Positions 15,480 to 24,346 of a stretch of 38,249 bases of DNA are shown piece by piece. This stretch comes from an uncultured Bacilli bacterium (GTDB taxonomy: Bacteria > Bacillota_I > Bacilli_A > RF39 > UBA660). Numbering within the stretch: position 1 is the first letter of the stretch; each line of letters opens with the position of its first letter. The notes under the pieces were generated by a model that was not told where the DNA came from, made no database searches, and saw only the letters and a program-made list of their open reading frames with translations. The position numbers were made by a program, and so were the translations under genes. The DNA is taken from the NCBI GenBank assembly GCA_947632415.1, contig CANRPB010000005.1, forward strand, positions 1 through 38,249. The letters run 5' to 3'.

Positions 15480-16418
15480 ATGCCTAAATTTAGTGTGATA
15501 ATTCCTGTTTATAATACTGAAAAATATCTTGAAAGATGTTTAGAAAGTGTTTTAAATCAAAATTTTAAAAATTATGAAATAATAATTATAAATGATGGCT
15601 CTACAGATGGTAGCAAGAAAATAATCGAAAAATACTTAAAAAAGCATAAAAACATTATTTATATTGAAAATAAAAGTAATAAAGGGTTAAGTAATGCAAG
15701 AAACAACGGTGTATTAGAATCTAATGGGGAGTATCTATTGTTTTTAGACTCTGATGATTATTACAATGAAGGATTTTTAAAAAAATTAAATGTAAATATA
15801 AAAGATAATGTTGACGTCATCAAATATAAAATTAGAGATGTTTTTGAGGATAAAAAAATTATCGAATATGGTGATCCATTATTTACAGTCACAGACGGAG
15901 TTTCAGCATTTAAATATTTATCAAAATCACATTATATAGAAGTTGCATGTACATATTGTTATAAAAAAAGTTTTTGGAAAAAAAATCAATTTAAATTCGC
16001 TGAAAATACATTTCATGAAGATTTTGGACTAATTCCTTTAGTTATTTTAAAAGCAAAATCGATAAAATGTCTAGATTATATTGGATATAATTATTTTCAA
16101 CGGTCTGGAAGTATTATGAATAGTGATGATTACGAAAAGACAAAGAAAAAGGCACTTGATTTTTTAGAACACTTTAAATTTTTAAAAAAAGAAAGTTCTA
16201 AAATTTCAGCTGACTTAGCAATTTTTAATAGTTATATTGCTAATTCATTAATAATAAAAGCGACAACGCTAAAAGGTGAGGATTATAGGAAATACATTAA
16301 AGAAATAAGAGAAAATAATGTGTTTGAAATGTTACTTGAAGATACATTTTTAAGAAAGATAAAAAAAATATTAATTTCTATTGATCCTAAAATATATTAT
16401 AAAATTGTAAGAAGGTAA
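15480..16418 (+). CDS. GT2 glycosyltransferase
   Basis: A 312-residue inverting glycosyltransferase with an N-terminal GT-A domain: SVIIPVYNTEKYLERC (5-20), INDGSTDGS (37-45), NKGLSNARNNG (67-77) and the metal-binding DSDD at 90-93. The C-terminal 130 residues vary, as usual for acceptor binding. No membrane segment is seen, so it acts on the cytoplasmic face of the membrane. GGAGGTGA precedes the ATG, 22 bases after tagO. The next gene is a related GT2 four bases away, and the first 50 residues of the two align closely, so they look like an old tandem duplication. Sugar and linkage cannot be told from sequence. Confidence 0.85.
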   Translation: MPKFSVIIPVYNTEKYLERCLESVLNQNFKNYEIIIINDGSTDGSKKIIEKYLKKHKNIIYIENKSNKGLSNARNNGVLESNGEYLLFLDSDDYYNEGFLKKLNVNIKDNVDVIKYKIRDVFEDKKIIEYGDPLFTVTDGVSAFKYLSKSHYIEVACTYCYKKSFWKKNQFKFAENTFHEDFGLIPLVILKAKSIKCLDYIGYNYFQRSGSIMNSDDYEKTKKKALDFLEHFKFLKKESSKISADLAIFNSYIANSLIIKATTLKGEDYRKYIKEIRENNVFEMLLEDTFLRKIKKILISIDPKIYYKIVRR

Positions 16419-16422
16419 AACT

Positions 16423-17370
16423 ATGGTTAAAGTTTCAGTAATTGTTCCAGTATATAATAGTGAAAAATATTTGAAAAGATGTTTAGATTCACTTGTCAAT
16501 CAAACATTGAAAGATATGGAATTTATAATTATAAATGATGGTTCAACCGATAATAGCGAGAAAATTATCAAAGAATATAAAGATAAAAGAATTAGATATT
16601 TCAAAAGAAATAATAGCGGTATAGGTGCGACAAGAAATTTTGGAATTGATAATTCGGAAGGACAGTTTATAGGATTTGTTGATAGTGATGATTATGTTGA
16701 AGAAGATATGTTTGAAAGAATGTACAATGAATGCATTAATAACAATTTAGATATTGTCGTTTGTGATTATTATAAAATAAAAAATGAAAAAAAAGAGATT
16801 ATCAATTTCGTTGACTTTGGAATAACGACTTTAAATGAAAAACCTAATTTACTAACTGATATTAATCTTGCTCCATGGAATAAGATTTATATAAAAAAAA
16901 TATTTGATAAAAAAACATATTATCCCGTTAATGTCAAATATGAAGATACACCCTTTGTCGCTATGATGTTATCAAAGGCAACACGTATAGGTAAACTTAA
17001 TTTGCCATTGTATAATTATATTGTACATTCTAATAGTCAAACTACTATAATTGACAGTAAGGTATTTGATATATTTAAAATAACAGATATATTACTTAAT
17101 GAATTAGGATGTAATGAATGCATAAAACAAAGTGTAGATGACTTAGTCATTTACTTAATCACTACATATACTATTAGTCAAAGATATATCAAAGAAAAAG
17201 AATTAAGAGATAAATTTATTAATAGCGCTTTCTCATACTTGAAATGTAAAATTCCAAATTATAAGAAAAGTAATTATTTTAAAAAAAGAAATTTTTTCAA
17301 AAAAATAATTGAAAAAAATAAAATTTTGACAAAAATTTATTGTAGTGCGTATGTATTATTAAAAAAGTAG
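16423..17370 (+). CDS. GT2 glycosyltransferase
   Basis: A 315-residue paralogue of the preceding gene: SVIVPVYNSEKYLKRC (5-20), INDGSTDNS (37-45), NNSGIGATRNFGI and VDSDD at 86-90 form the GT-A nucleotide-sugar site. The C-terminal half differs strongly from its neighbour, so donor or acceptor probably differ. A weak AAGG lies before the ATG, four bases after the previous stop, so it is probably translated by coupling. Probably adds an early sugar to the lipid-linked chain begun by the TagO-like enzyme; this is inferred from position. A new promoter follows. Confidence 0.85.
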   Translation: MVKVSVIVPVYNSEKYLKRCLDSLVNQTLKDMEFIIINDGSTDNSEKIIKEYKDKRIRYFKRNNSGIGATRNFGIDNSEGQFIGFVDSDDYVEEDMFERMYNECINNNLDIVVCDYYKIKNEKKEIINFVDFGITTLNEKPNLLTDINLAPWNKIYIKKIFDKKTYYPVNVKYEDTPFVAMMLSKATRIGKLNLPLYNYIVHSNSQTTIIDSKVFDIFKITDILLNELGCNECIKQSVDDLVIYLITTYTISQRYIKEKELRDKFINSAFSYLKCKIPNYKKSNYFKKRNFFKKIIEKNKILTKIYCSAYVLLKK

Positions 17371-17380
17371 TCTTAATTTA

Positions 17381-17410
17381 TTGAATTATAAACAAAATAT
17401 TTGATATAAT
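17381..17410 (+). promoter_or_regulatory. Internal promoter before the ABC exporter
   Basis: TTGAAT (17381-17386) and TATAAT (17405-17410) are 18 bases apart, and TGA directly precedes the -10 (extended -10). It drives the exporter and later genes independently of tagO. Confidence 0.65.
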
Positions 17411-17433
17411 TATCAAGGATAGGAGTTGCAGTT

Positions 17434-18219
17434 ATGATAAAAAATATAATTATTAATTTTAAAAAATATACGTTTTTAATGAATCAGATGATTGCAAGAG
17501 ATTTTAAAGTTAAATATAAAAGATCGGTATTAGGAGTTTTATGGAGTTTACTTTATCCATTACTTATGATGAGTGTTATGGCTATTGTGTTCTCACAAAT
17601 GTTCAAGTTTAGTATGGAAGGTGTAAATTATTTAGTATATTTAATGAGTGGACTTGTCATATTCAATTATTTTAGTGAGGCCTCAAATACAGCAATGACT
17701 TCTATAGTTTCAAACTTTTCTTTATTAACAAAGGTTTATATTCCTAAGTATATTTTTCCTTTGTCAAAATGTTTATTCGTAGGAATTAACTTTCTTCTAT
17801 CTTTAATTCCATTGTTATTGATTATATTATTAACACATGCTCCAATTAGTATTTATTATGTTTTTTTGCCATATGCATTTATTTGTTTATTCTTGTTTAC
17901 TGTTGGAATTGGCTTTATTATGTCAGCAATATCTGTTTTTTTAAGGGACATGTTTTATATTTATGGAATATTGCTTACAATATGGAATTACTTTACACCA
18001 GTATTTTATGATATAAGCATATTGCCACAAAAGTTGCAATTTTTATTTAAATTTAACCCGTTATACCAATATATAACTTTTGTTAGAACGATACTTTTAG
18101 ATGCCCAAATGCCTACTTTGCAAAGTTTCATATGGTGTGGTAGTTCAGCCTTAATAGTATGTCTCATTGGCTGTTTAGTATTTAAATCAAAACAAGACAA
18201 ATTTATCTATTATGTTTAG
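17434..18219 (+). CDS. Polysaccharide ABC exporter permease (TagG/Wzm type)
   Basis: A 261-residue ABC-2 family permease with six predicted membrane segments. The N-terminal DFKVKYKRSVLGVLWSLLYPL (about 23-43) is the hallmark of TagG/RgpC/Wzm exporters. An amphipathic interface helix precedes the first membrane segment. It should export the finished lipid-linked polymer together with the ATPase encoded next. GGAGTTG lies before the ATG and an extended -10 promoter sits just upstream. The ATPase starts 14 bases after the stop. In this family TagG exports teichoic acid and RgpC exports rhamnose polymers; sequence alone does not decide the cargo. Confidence 0.87.
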   Translation: MIKNIIINFKKYTFLMNQMIARDFKVKYKRSVLGVLWSLLYPLLMMSVMAIVFSQMFKFSMEGVNYLVYLMSGLVIFNYFSEASNTAMTSIVSNFSLLTKVYIPKYIFPLSKCLFVGINFLLSLIPLLLIILLTHAPISIYYVFLPYAFICLFLFTVGIGFIMSAISVFLRDMFYIYGILLTIWNYFTPVFYDISILPQKLQFLFKFNPLYQYITFVRTILLDAQMPTLQSFIWCGSSALIVCLIGCLVFKSKQDKFIYYV

Positions 18220-18233
18220 GAGGAAAAGATTTT

Positions 18234-18968
18234 ATGATTGAATTAAAAAATGTATCAATGAAATTTAATTTGGGTATTGAAAAAACTTTTTATTTAAAAG
18301 AAGCTTTCATAAGATTTTTTCAATTTAATAAGCGTAAAAAAAGTGAAGATTTTTATGCTCTTAAAAACATTAGTTTCAAAGTAAAAAAAGGTGAAGTAAT
18401 AGGATTGATTGGAAGTAATGGTGCTGGTAAAAGTACCTTATTAAAAGTTGTAAGTGGAGTAATGAAACCAACAAAAGGGAAAGTAATAGTTAATGGTGTT
18501 ATATCCCCAATGATAGAGTTAGGAGCTGGATTCGATACTGAATTGACAGCACGGGAAAATATTTATTTAAATGGTGCAGTATTGGGATATTCAAAAAAAT
18601 TTTTAGATGAAAAATTTGATGAAATTGTAGAGTTTTCAGAGTTAAAAGAATTTTTAGACGTTCCAGTCAAAAACTTTTCCTCTGGTATGACAGCTAAACT
18701 TGCTTTCTCAATTGCAACTGTTGTTGATCCGGAAATATTAATTGTTGATGAAATATTATCAGTTGGTGATATAAAATTTCAGGAAAAGAGTAAGAAGAAA
18801 ATGATGGAATTAATCAAAGGTGGTACTACAGTTTTATATGTATCGCACTCATTAGAATCTATAAAAGATTTGTGTACGAGGGTTATATGGTTAGAACATG
18901 GCGAAATTGTTAAAATAGGTGATACCGAAAAAATATGTGACGAATATTATAATAAACAGATGGGATAG
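18234..18968 (+). CDS. Polysaccharide ABC exporter ATPase (TagH/Wzt type)
   Basis: A 244-residue ATP-binding subunit paired with the preceding permease. Walker A is GSNGAGKST (60-68), the signature FSSGM is at 148-152, Walker B is ILIVDE (168-173) and the switch His is at 205. The N-terminal loop with a basic FNKRKKSEDFYALKN segment, and the GVISPMIELGAGFD stretch after Walker A, are typical of polysaccharide exporters. There is no C-terminal carbohydrate-binding domain as in Wzt or long TagH proteins, so recognition of a capped chain end is unlikely. AGGAGG precedes the ATG. Confidence 0.9.
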   Translation: MIELKNVSMKFNLGIEKTFYLKEAFIRFFQFNKRKKSEDFYALKNISFKVKKGEVIGLIGSNGAGKSTLLKVVSGVMKPTKGKVIVNGVISPMIELGAGFDTELTARENIYLNGAVLGYSKKFLDEKFDEIVEFSELKEFLDVPVKNFSSGMTAKLAFSIATVVDPEILIVDEILSVGDIKFQEKSKKKMMELIKGGTTVLYVSHSLESIKDLCTRVIWLEHGEIVKIGDTEKICDEYYNKQMG

Positions 18969-18978
18969 GCGGTAATTG

Positions 18979-21030
18979 ATGTTAGAATATAATGATGTAA
19001 AAAAATATGATATTGTTCTTTGTGATATTTTTGATACCTTTATATTGAGAAATGTTTCACCAGAATATGTTAAGAAAATATGGTGCAATCACATTGTTAA
19101 GATTTTTGAACTTCCAATAAATATGATAGATTTATATGAGTTTAGAAATAGAATTGAAACAAATCTTTGCTCAGAAAATTTAAATTTAGGTTTCGACGCA
19201 GAATTTAAATACAAAGATTTAATATATAAAATTTATAATAATTATAGAAAATATTTATCTCATATTAATTATGAAAAATTTGAAAAGATATGTATTAAGT
19301 CGGAATTAGAGATAGAAAAAAAAGTTCAAAAAATAGATATTGACGTTATAAATGTATTAAAAAAATGTAAATCTAATGGTAAAAAAATATATTGTGTTTC
19401 CGATATGTATTTGTCAAAAGATATGATTAATGAAATATTTAATTTTCATAATATCAAAGATATATTTGATGATGTTTTTATTTCGTGTGATTTTTTAAAA
19501 AACAAAAAAAGTGGTGAGCTTTATAATTTAGTCTTAAAAGAAATTAAAATTTCAAAGGATAAAGTTATTATGATTGGGGACAATATTTATTCGGATTACA
19601 CAATTCCTAAAAATTTAGGAATTGATGCAATAAATATAAAACGTGAAAATATATATGATTTTTACAAATCATTTGATGCAAATATTAATTTTGAAACAAT
19701 ATATCAAAAATTCAAAAAATTATCTTTAACAAAAAATGAAAATTTTGAACATATAATATTTTCACTTTATTCATTCATTGAAAAATTATATTTTGATTTA
19801 TTAAAAAACAATCAAGAAGAGGTTATATTTTTATCTCGAGAAGGAGAATTTTTAAAAAAATTATTTGATATTTATGTTTCAAAAATTAGTAATAAAAGTA
19901 TTGAATCTAAGTATGCTATTGTGTCAAGAAAATCAACTTATTTGCCATCATTAAAAAATATAAAAGAGGAAAATTTTAGCACTTTATTAAAACAATATTC
20001 ATATATAAGTGTTAAAGATTTTTTACGAAGTTTGAACTTTGATGAAAATGAAATATCTGAAGTAATAAAAATCGTTATAGATAAGCCCAAGGAAAATTTA
20101 AAGAAAGAGTATTTGTTAAATAAAAAAGAAGTTAAAAAAATATCAGAAATTTTAACACTAGATTCTAATATTAAAGTTGCTTTCTTTGATAAGTCTAATG
20201 TGTATAAACGTTTGACTAAAAATGAAAAATTTGTCGAAATATTTGAAAAAAAACGCGTTGATCAAAAACAAAAATTTAGAGATTATTTTAATCAGATAAC
20301 TTCCTCAAAAAATGTTGCCTTAGTTGATATTGGATGGAACGGATCAATACAAGATAATATTCAAAGAATACTTGGAAAAGATTACAATATTACGGGATAT
20401 TACTTAGGATTACAGAAACGAGATAACATATATGAAAAAACGAAAAAGGGATTAATCTTTTCTAACGTTCCACAAAAAAGTTGCAATTTTAAATTATACA
20501 GCACAAATAGGAGTATTTATGAAATATTATTAGGAGCATCACATGGTAGTGCTAATAATTATGTGGAAAAAGATGGATTGGTGGTTCCAGCGTTATTTTC
20601 AAAGAAAGAAGAAAGAGATATCTACGAAAATTGTATTTCAAAAATACAAAAAGATATGTTAGAAGTTTTCTCTAACTTGTGTGATTTATTTAGTAATGGA
20701 TTTTATAATAATTTAATGTATCAAAAACTATTTAACAAAATTCATTTTAATATGATGTTTTCACCTAAAAAGGAACAAATAAAATTCTTCAATAGTGTTT
20801 ATCATTATGAAAATTTTGGGGTTTTTGAATTTACATCGTTTAATTCAACAAAAAAAATTGGACTAAAAAGGAAAATTAAAGAATATCTTAAGTTTTTTCT
20901 GAAATTTAATTCTTATTTTTATGATACTTTTTGGCCAACTCTTAAATTATATGATAATAATATGAAATTCGGAATGGTTATTTATAAAAATATGAAAAGA
21001 ATACAATTTTTATTAAAAAAAATTATATAG
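18979..21030 (+). CDS. HAD-superfamily protein, COG5610-like, with large C-terminal domain
   Basis: A 683-residue cytoplasmic protein. The N-terminal 230 residues form a HAD fold: DIFDTF (16-21), CVSDMYLSKDM as motif II and MIGDNIYSDY as motif III with its acidic pair. The remaining 450 residues contain a second block, EEVIFLSREGEFLKKLFDIY ... SRKSTYLPSL and later VDIGWNGSIQDNI, seen in HAD proteins of polysaccharide loci. Its biochemical role is not known to me; removal of a phosphate from a sugar or lipid intermediate is one guess. AGGCGGT (18967-18973) selects ATG 18979 over TTG 18976. Codons are very A-rich compared with the housekeeping genes. Position right after the exporter ties it to polymer synthesis. 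Confidence 0.7.
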   Translation: MLEYNDVKKYDIVLCDIFDTFILRNVSPEYVKKIWCNHIVKIFELPINMIDLYEFRNRIETNLCSENLNLGFDAEFKYKDLIYKIYNNYRKYLSHINYEKFEKICIKSELEIEKKVQKIDIDVINVLKKCKSNGKKIYCVSDMYLSKDMINEIFNFHNIKDIFDDVFISCDFLKNKKSGELYNLVLKEIKISKDKVIMIGDNIYSDYTIPKNLGIDAINIKRENIYDFYKSFDANINFETIYQKFKKLSLTKNENFEHIIFSLYSFIEKLYFDLLKNNQEEVIFLSREGEFLKKLFDIYVSKISNKSIESKYAIVSRKSTYLPSLKNIKEENFSTLLKQYSYISVKDFLRSLNFDENEISEVIKIVIDKPKENLKKEYLLNKKEVKKISEILTLDSNIKVAFFDKSNVYKRLTKNEKFVEIFEKKRVDQKQKFRDYFNQITSSKNVALVDIGWNGSIQDNIQRILGKDYNITGYYLGLQKRDNIYEKTKKGLIFSNVPQKSCNFKLYSTNRSIYEILLGASHGSANNYVEKDGLVVPALFSKKEERDIYENCISKIQKDMLEVFSNLCDLFSNGFYNNLMYQKLFNKIHFNMMFSPKKEQIKFFNSVYHYENFGVFEFTSFNSTKKIGLKRKIKEYLKFFLKFNSYFYDTFWPTLKLYDNNMKFGMVIYKNMKRIQFLLKKII

Positions 21031-21043
21031 AGAGAGGTTTTAT

Positions 21044-22207
21044 ATGAAGTGTTTATTTACTTTGGGTTCTCCAGCAATTGGTGGGGGAACTAATGTGATT
21101 TTTGAACATGCTACATACATGGTTGATGCTGGTGAAGATGTGTATATTGTAACTGAAAAAAAGGTTTTACCTGAAGAATATTCATGGCATTCAAAAGCAA
21201 ATAAGTTGAAATGGGTTACTTATGAGGAAATAAAAGACATAAAATTTGATATTGCAATAGCAACTTGGTGGAGAACAGTTTATGAATTATATAGAGTAAA
21301 TGCCACTCATTATGCTTATTTTGTACAGTCAATAGAATCTAAATTTTATAGTGATAGTGAGCAATCAATTAAGTTGCTAGCAGAGATGACTTATTTATTA
21401 AATTTGAAAATAATTACAGAAGCAACATGGATAAAAGAATATTTAGAAAAAAATTATTTTTTAGATGTTCAATTAGTATTAAATGGTATACGCAAGGATG
21501 TGTTTAGTGAAAAAGGTGATATTTATCAAAAATGTGATGGACTTAGAGTTTTAGTAGAGGGTCCAATAGATGTTCCTTTCAAAAATGTTCCAAAAACAAT
21601 TGATTTAGTAAAGAAAAGTAATGCTGACGAAATATGGCTTTTAACATCTTCTGATATTGAAAAATATCCTGGTGTAGACAAAGTATTTTCAAAAATTCCT
21701 GTCAAAGATTGTTCTAAAATTTATAGATCATGTGATGTTATTGTAAAATTAAGTTATGTGGAAGGCATGTTTGGACCACCATTGGAAATGTTTCATTGTG
21801 GAGGGACATGCATTGTATATGATGTAACTGGTCATGATGAATACATATGCCATAATAAGAATGGACTTGTTGTTAAAACGGATGATGAACAAACTGTAAT
21901 TAATTATATTAATGAATTAAAAGAAAATTCGGATGAATTGAATAGGTTAAAAAAGAATGCTTTAAAAACAGCAAAAGAATGGCCATCATGGGATGTATCA
22001 TCGGAAGAATTTTATTTAGCAACAAAAAAAATTTATAAAAAGGAATCTATTTCACAACAAGAATTGGAAAAAAAGTCTAAGTTCTTTTTCGATATTTATG
22101 TAAAATTTGAAAATATGAATTTTTCATTTAAGAAATGTTTAGGTAATTATATGCGAAAGAAAAATTTTAAAATTTACAAACTTTATAGAAAATTGATTGG
22201 TAGATAA
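21044..22207 (+). CDS. GT4-like glycosyltransferase
   Basis: A 387-residue glycosyltransferase with a GT-B layout. The N-terminal half begins CLFTLGSPAIGGGTNVIFEHA, typical of enzymes that extend rhamnan or similar glycans (WsaF-like). The C-terminal donor domain has VLVEGPIDVPFKNVPKTIDLV and YVEGMFGPPLEMFHCGGTCIVYDVTGHDEYI, which is the E-x7-E type donor site. The last 50 residues are basic and may bind the membrane. A GAGAGAGG-type RBS precedes the ATG, 13 bases after the HAD gene. A small coiled-coil gene follows by only 4 bases. The sugar is unknown; a deoxy-hexose is possible but not shown. Confidence 0.78.
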   Translation: MKCLFTLGSPAIGGGTNVIFEHATYMVDAGEDVYIVTEKKVLPEEYSWHSKANKLKWVTYEEIKDIKFDIAIATWWRTVYELYRVNATHYAYFVQSIESKFYSDSEQSIKLLAEMTYLLNLKIITEATWIKEYLEKNYFLDVQLVLNGIRKDVFSEKGDIYQKCDGLRVLVEGPIDVPFKNVPKTIDLVKKSNADEIWLLTSSDIEKYPGVDKVFSKIPVKDCSKIYRSCDVIVKLSYVEGMFGPPLEMFHCGGTCIVYDVTGHDEYICHNKNGLVVKTDDEQTVINYINELKENSDELNRLKKNALKTAKEWPSWDVSSEEFYLATKKIYKKESISQQELEKKSKFFFDIYVKFENMNFSFKKCLGNYMRKKNFKIYKLYRKLIGR

Positions 22208-22211
22208 TTGT

Positions 22212-22487
22212 ATGAAAGAAAAAGCTATTATAGAAGAAAATGAGATTTTAAAAAAACAAATAGCTGAATTATATATAATTTTAAGAAACAATAAATTTTA
22301 TAAAATTAATGAGGAATATGGTCTTTGTGATAATATATATTTTGCTATTGAACAATTAAAAAATGAAAATAAGAATATTAAGGAGGAAAATATGGCTTTA
22401 CTATTAGAAAATCAAAATTTAAAAAATAATTTGTGCTACAAAATATATATTAAATTTAAAAGGATTTTTAAAAGTGAAAAAAAGTAA
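22212..22487 (+). CDS. Small coiled-coil protein
   Basis: A 91-residue protein without recognisable family. Two heptad-rich stretches, residues 6-25 (EENEILKKQIAELYIIL) and about 45-72 (IEQLKNENKNIKEENMALLLENQNLKNNL), predict a coiled coil. The tail is strongly basic (YKIYIKFKRIFKSEKK). The ATG at 22212 lies 4 bases after the previous stop with only a weak GGTAG in front; a TTG at 22197 is the other possible start. Its end overlaps the next glycosyltransferase by 14 bases. A role as oligomerising or chain-length partner of the flanking glycosyltransferases would be an inference from position only. Confidence 0.6.
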   Translation: MKEKAIIEENEILKKQIAELYIILRNNKFYKINEEYGLCDNIYFAIEQLKNENKNIKEENMALLLENQNLKNNLCYKIYIKFKRIFKSEKK

Positions 22488-23466
22488 AAAAATTTTATTT
22501 GTTGTTGATGTTTATGGTTGGGCTTTCTATAACGATGCAAAGCAACTAGCGAGTAAATTAGACGATACATATTCATCTGATATTTTAATAATGAATGACA
22601 TTAATTTTAATGTGGTTGATATGTTTTTAATAGCGAAAGATTATGATTTGATTCATATATTTTGGAGAGGCTTTTTGTCAGATTTGGGAAATGAATTTAC
22701 CAAAGGATATATACATAATTTAGGATTATCTTTTAATGAATTTATTAATAATTATGTTTTAAATAAAAAAATAATAACAGCAGTATATGATCATACACTA
22801 TTAGAAAAAAATAAAATTAATAATTTTTTAAAGTATGTGACTAGTTATTATGTGTGTTCATCAAAACTTTTTGACATTTATAATAAATTAGATTTAATAA
22901 AAAAACCGGCAGCGGTAATTACTGATGGTGTTGATTTGAATTTTTTTTATAAAAAAACTAATAGATTAACTAAACATAAAGAATTTATTATTGGTTGGGC
23001 AGGTAATAGTAAATGGGGGAATTCAGATAATAAAGGCGTGAATTCTATACTTAAACCATGTATAGAAAATTTGCATAATAAAGGTTATAATATAAAATTA
23101 AATTTGGCTGATAGTAGTGAAAAAAAAATACCTATAACTGAAATGCCTGATTATTATACTGGCATTGATGTATATGTGTGTGTTTCAGAACATGAGGGTA
23201 CACCTAATCCTATATTAGAAGCAATGGCATGTGGTATTCCTATTATAAGCACGGATGTTGGTGTTGTAAACGATGTGTTTGGGCCAAAGCAAAAAGAATT
23301 TATACTAAAATCAAGAACGATAGAGTGTTTAGAAGAAGCAATATTAAAGTTATATTGTAATAGAAATTTAATAAAAGATTTATCTAGTGAAAATTTGGAG
23401 AGTATAAAAGAATTTTCATGGCATAATATTTCAAAAAAATATAATGACTTTTTAAAAAAAATATGA
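22474..23466 (+). CDS. GT4 glycosyltransferase
   Basis: A 330-residue GT-B enzyme. The donor-binding half has IIGWAGNSKWG (about 170-180) and the retaining-type motif SEHEGTPNPILEAMACGIPIISTDVG, with both glutamates of E-x7-E. The N-terminal half starts ILFVVDVYGWAFYNDA, as in GT4 enzymes of cell-wall loci. The start is GTG at 22474 behind AGGA (22461-22464), overlapping the coiled-coil gene by 14 bases. No membrane segment is seen; it works on the cytoplasmic side. It ends this part of the operon: a 98-base gap with a TATAAT at 23500-23505 separates it from the next gene. Sugar specificity cannot be told. Confidence 0.85.
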   Translation: MKKSKKILFVVDVYGWAFYNDAKQLASKLDDTYSSDILIMNDINFNVVDMFLIAKDYDLIHIFWRGFLSDLGNEFTKGYIHNLGLSFNEFINNYVLNKKIITAVYDHTLLEKNKINNFLKYVTSYYVCSSKLFDIYNKLDLIKKPAAVITDGVDLNFFYKKTNRLTKHKEFIIGWAGNSKWGNSDNKGVNSILKPCIENLHNKGYNIKLNLADSSEKKIPITEMPDYYTGIDVYVCVSEHEGTPNPILEAMACGIPIISTDVGVVNDVFGPKQKEFILKSRTIECLEEAILKLYCNRNLIKDLSSENLESIKEFSWHNISKKYNDFLKKI

Positions 23467-23564
23467 TTAAGATTTTTCTTCATTTATTTGAAAGAAAGTT
23501 ATAATCAAAAATATATTGTTAACAACTATGTAATCTTGAATGAAGAGAAAGGAATGAAGTTTTT

Positions 23565-24305
23565 ATGAAAAAAACAAATAATAAAGATAATTTATATATT
23601 GTTATACCTGCATATAATGAAGAAGAGAATATTGAAAGTGTCGCTAAGGAATGGTATCAAATTATTGATAAAATAGGCAATGATTCAAAACTTGTAATCA
23701 TTAATGATGGTTCTAAGGATAACACTTTAAAAAAATTAAAAAAATTAGCAAAGTCTATGGAAAATCTTATTGTATTAGATAAAGAAAATGGTGGACATGG
23801 AGATACTGTTTTATATGGATATAATTATGCTTTGGAAAACAACGCTGATTATATTTTCCAAACGGATTCAGACGGACAAACTTTACCCGATGAATTTTGG
23901 CCTTTTTGGAACGAAAGGGAAGAACATTCAGCGATAATTGGGTATAGAAATGGAAGACAAGACGGTTTTTCAAGAAAAATTGTTACTAAAACACTTAGAA
24001 TAGTTTTGTTATTAATTTTTCATTGTTGGGTAACTGATGCCAATACTCCTTTTAGATTAATGAATAAAGAAATATTAGAAAAATATTATCCAAAGATTCC
24101 AGAACACTTTAATTTGTCGAATGTTATGTTAACAGTTTTAATGGTGGATGCAAAAGAAGATGTTGAATTTAAACATATTACATTTAGGCCAAGACAAGGT
24201 GGAGTTAATTCAATTAATTTAAAGAAAATTACAAAGATTGGAATACAAGCTATAAAAGATTTTAGAAGGATAAAAAAAGAATTAAAAGTAAATAGAGGTA
24301 AATAA
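23565..24305 (+). CDS. GT2 polyprenyl-phosphate glycosyltransferase (GtrB/DPMS-like)
   Basis: A 246-residue GT2 enzyme of the dolichol-phosphate mannose synthase / GtrB kind, which moves a sugar from a nucleotide donor to undecaprenyl phosphate on the inner membrane face. Motifs are IVIPAYNEEENI (12-23), INDGSKDNT, ENGGHGDTV and the metal-binding TDSDGQ at 100-105. It lacks the two C-terminal membrane helices of GtrB and has one hydrophobic stretch (about 145-157). An AAGGAATG-type RBS lies about 10 bases before the ATG. The following GT-C, Glf and GtrA genes complete a three-component glycosylation set. The donor may be UDP-galactofuranose, inferred from the neighbouring mutase. Confidence 0.83.
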   Translation: MKKTNNKDNLYIVIPAYNEEENIESVAKEWYQIIDKIGNDSKLVIINDGSKDNTLKKLKKLAKSMENLIVLDKENGGHGDTVLYGYNYALENNADYIFQTDSDGQTLPDEFWPFWNEREEHSAIIGYRNGRQDGFSRKIVTKTLRIVLLLIFHCWVTDANTPFRLMNKEILEKYYPKIPEHFNLSNVMLTVLMVDAKEDVEFKHITFRPRQGGVNSINLKKITKIGIQAIKDFRRIKKELKVNRGK

Positions 24306-24346
24306 ATAATTTGATGGGAATATAAAATTGTTTATAGGTGATTTTT

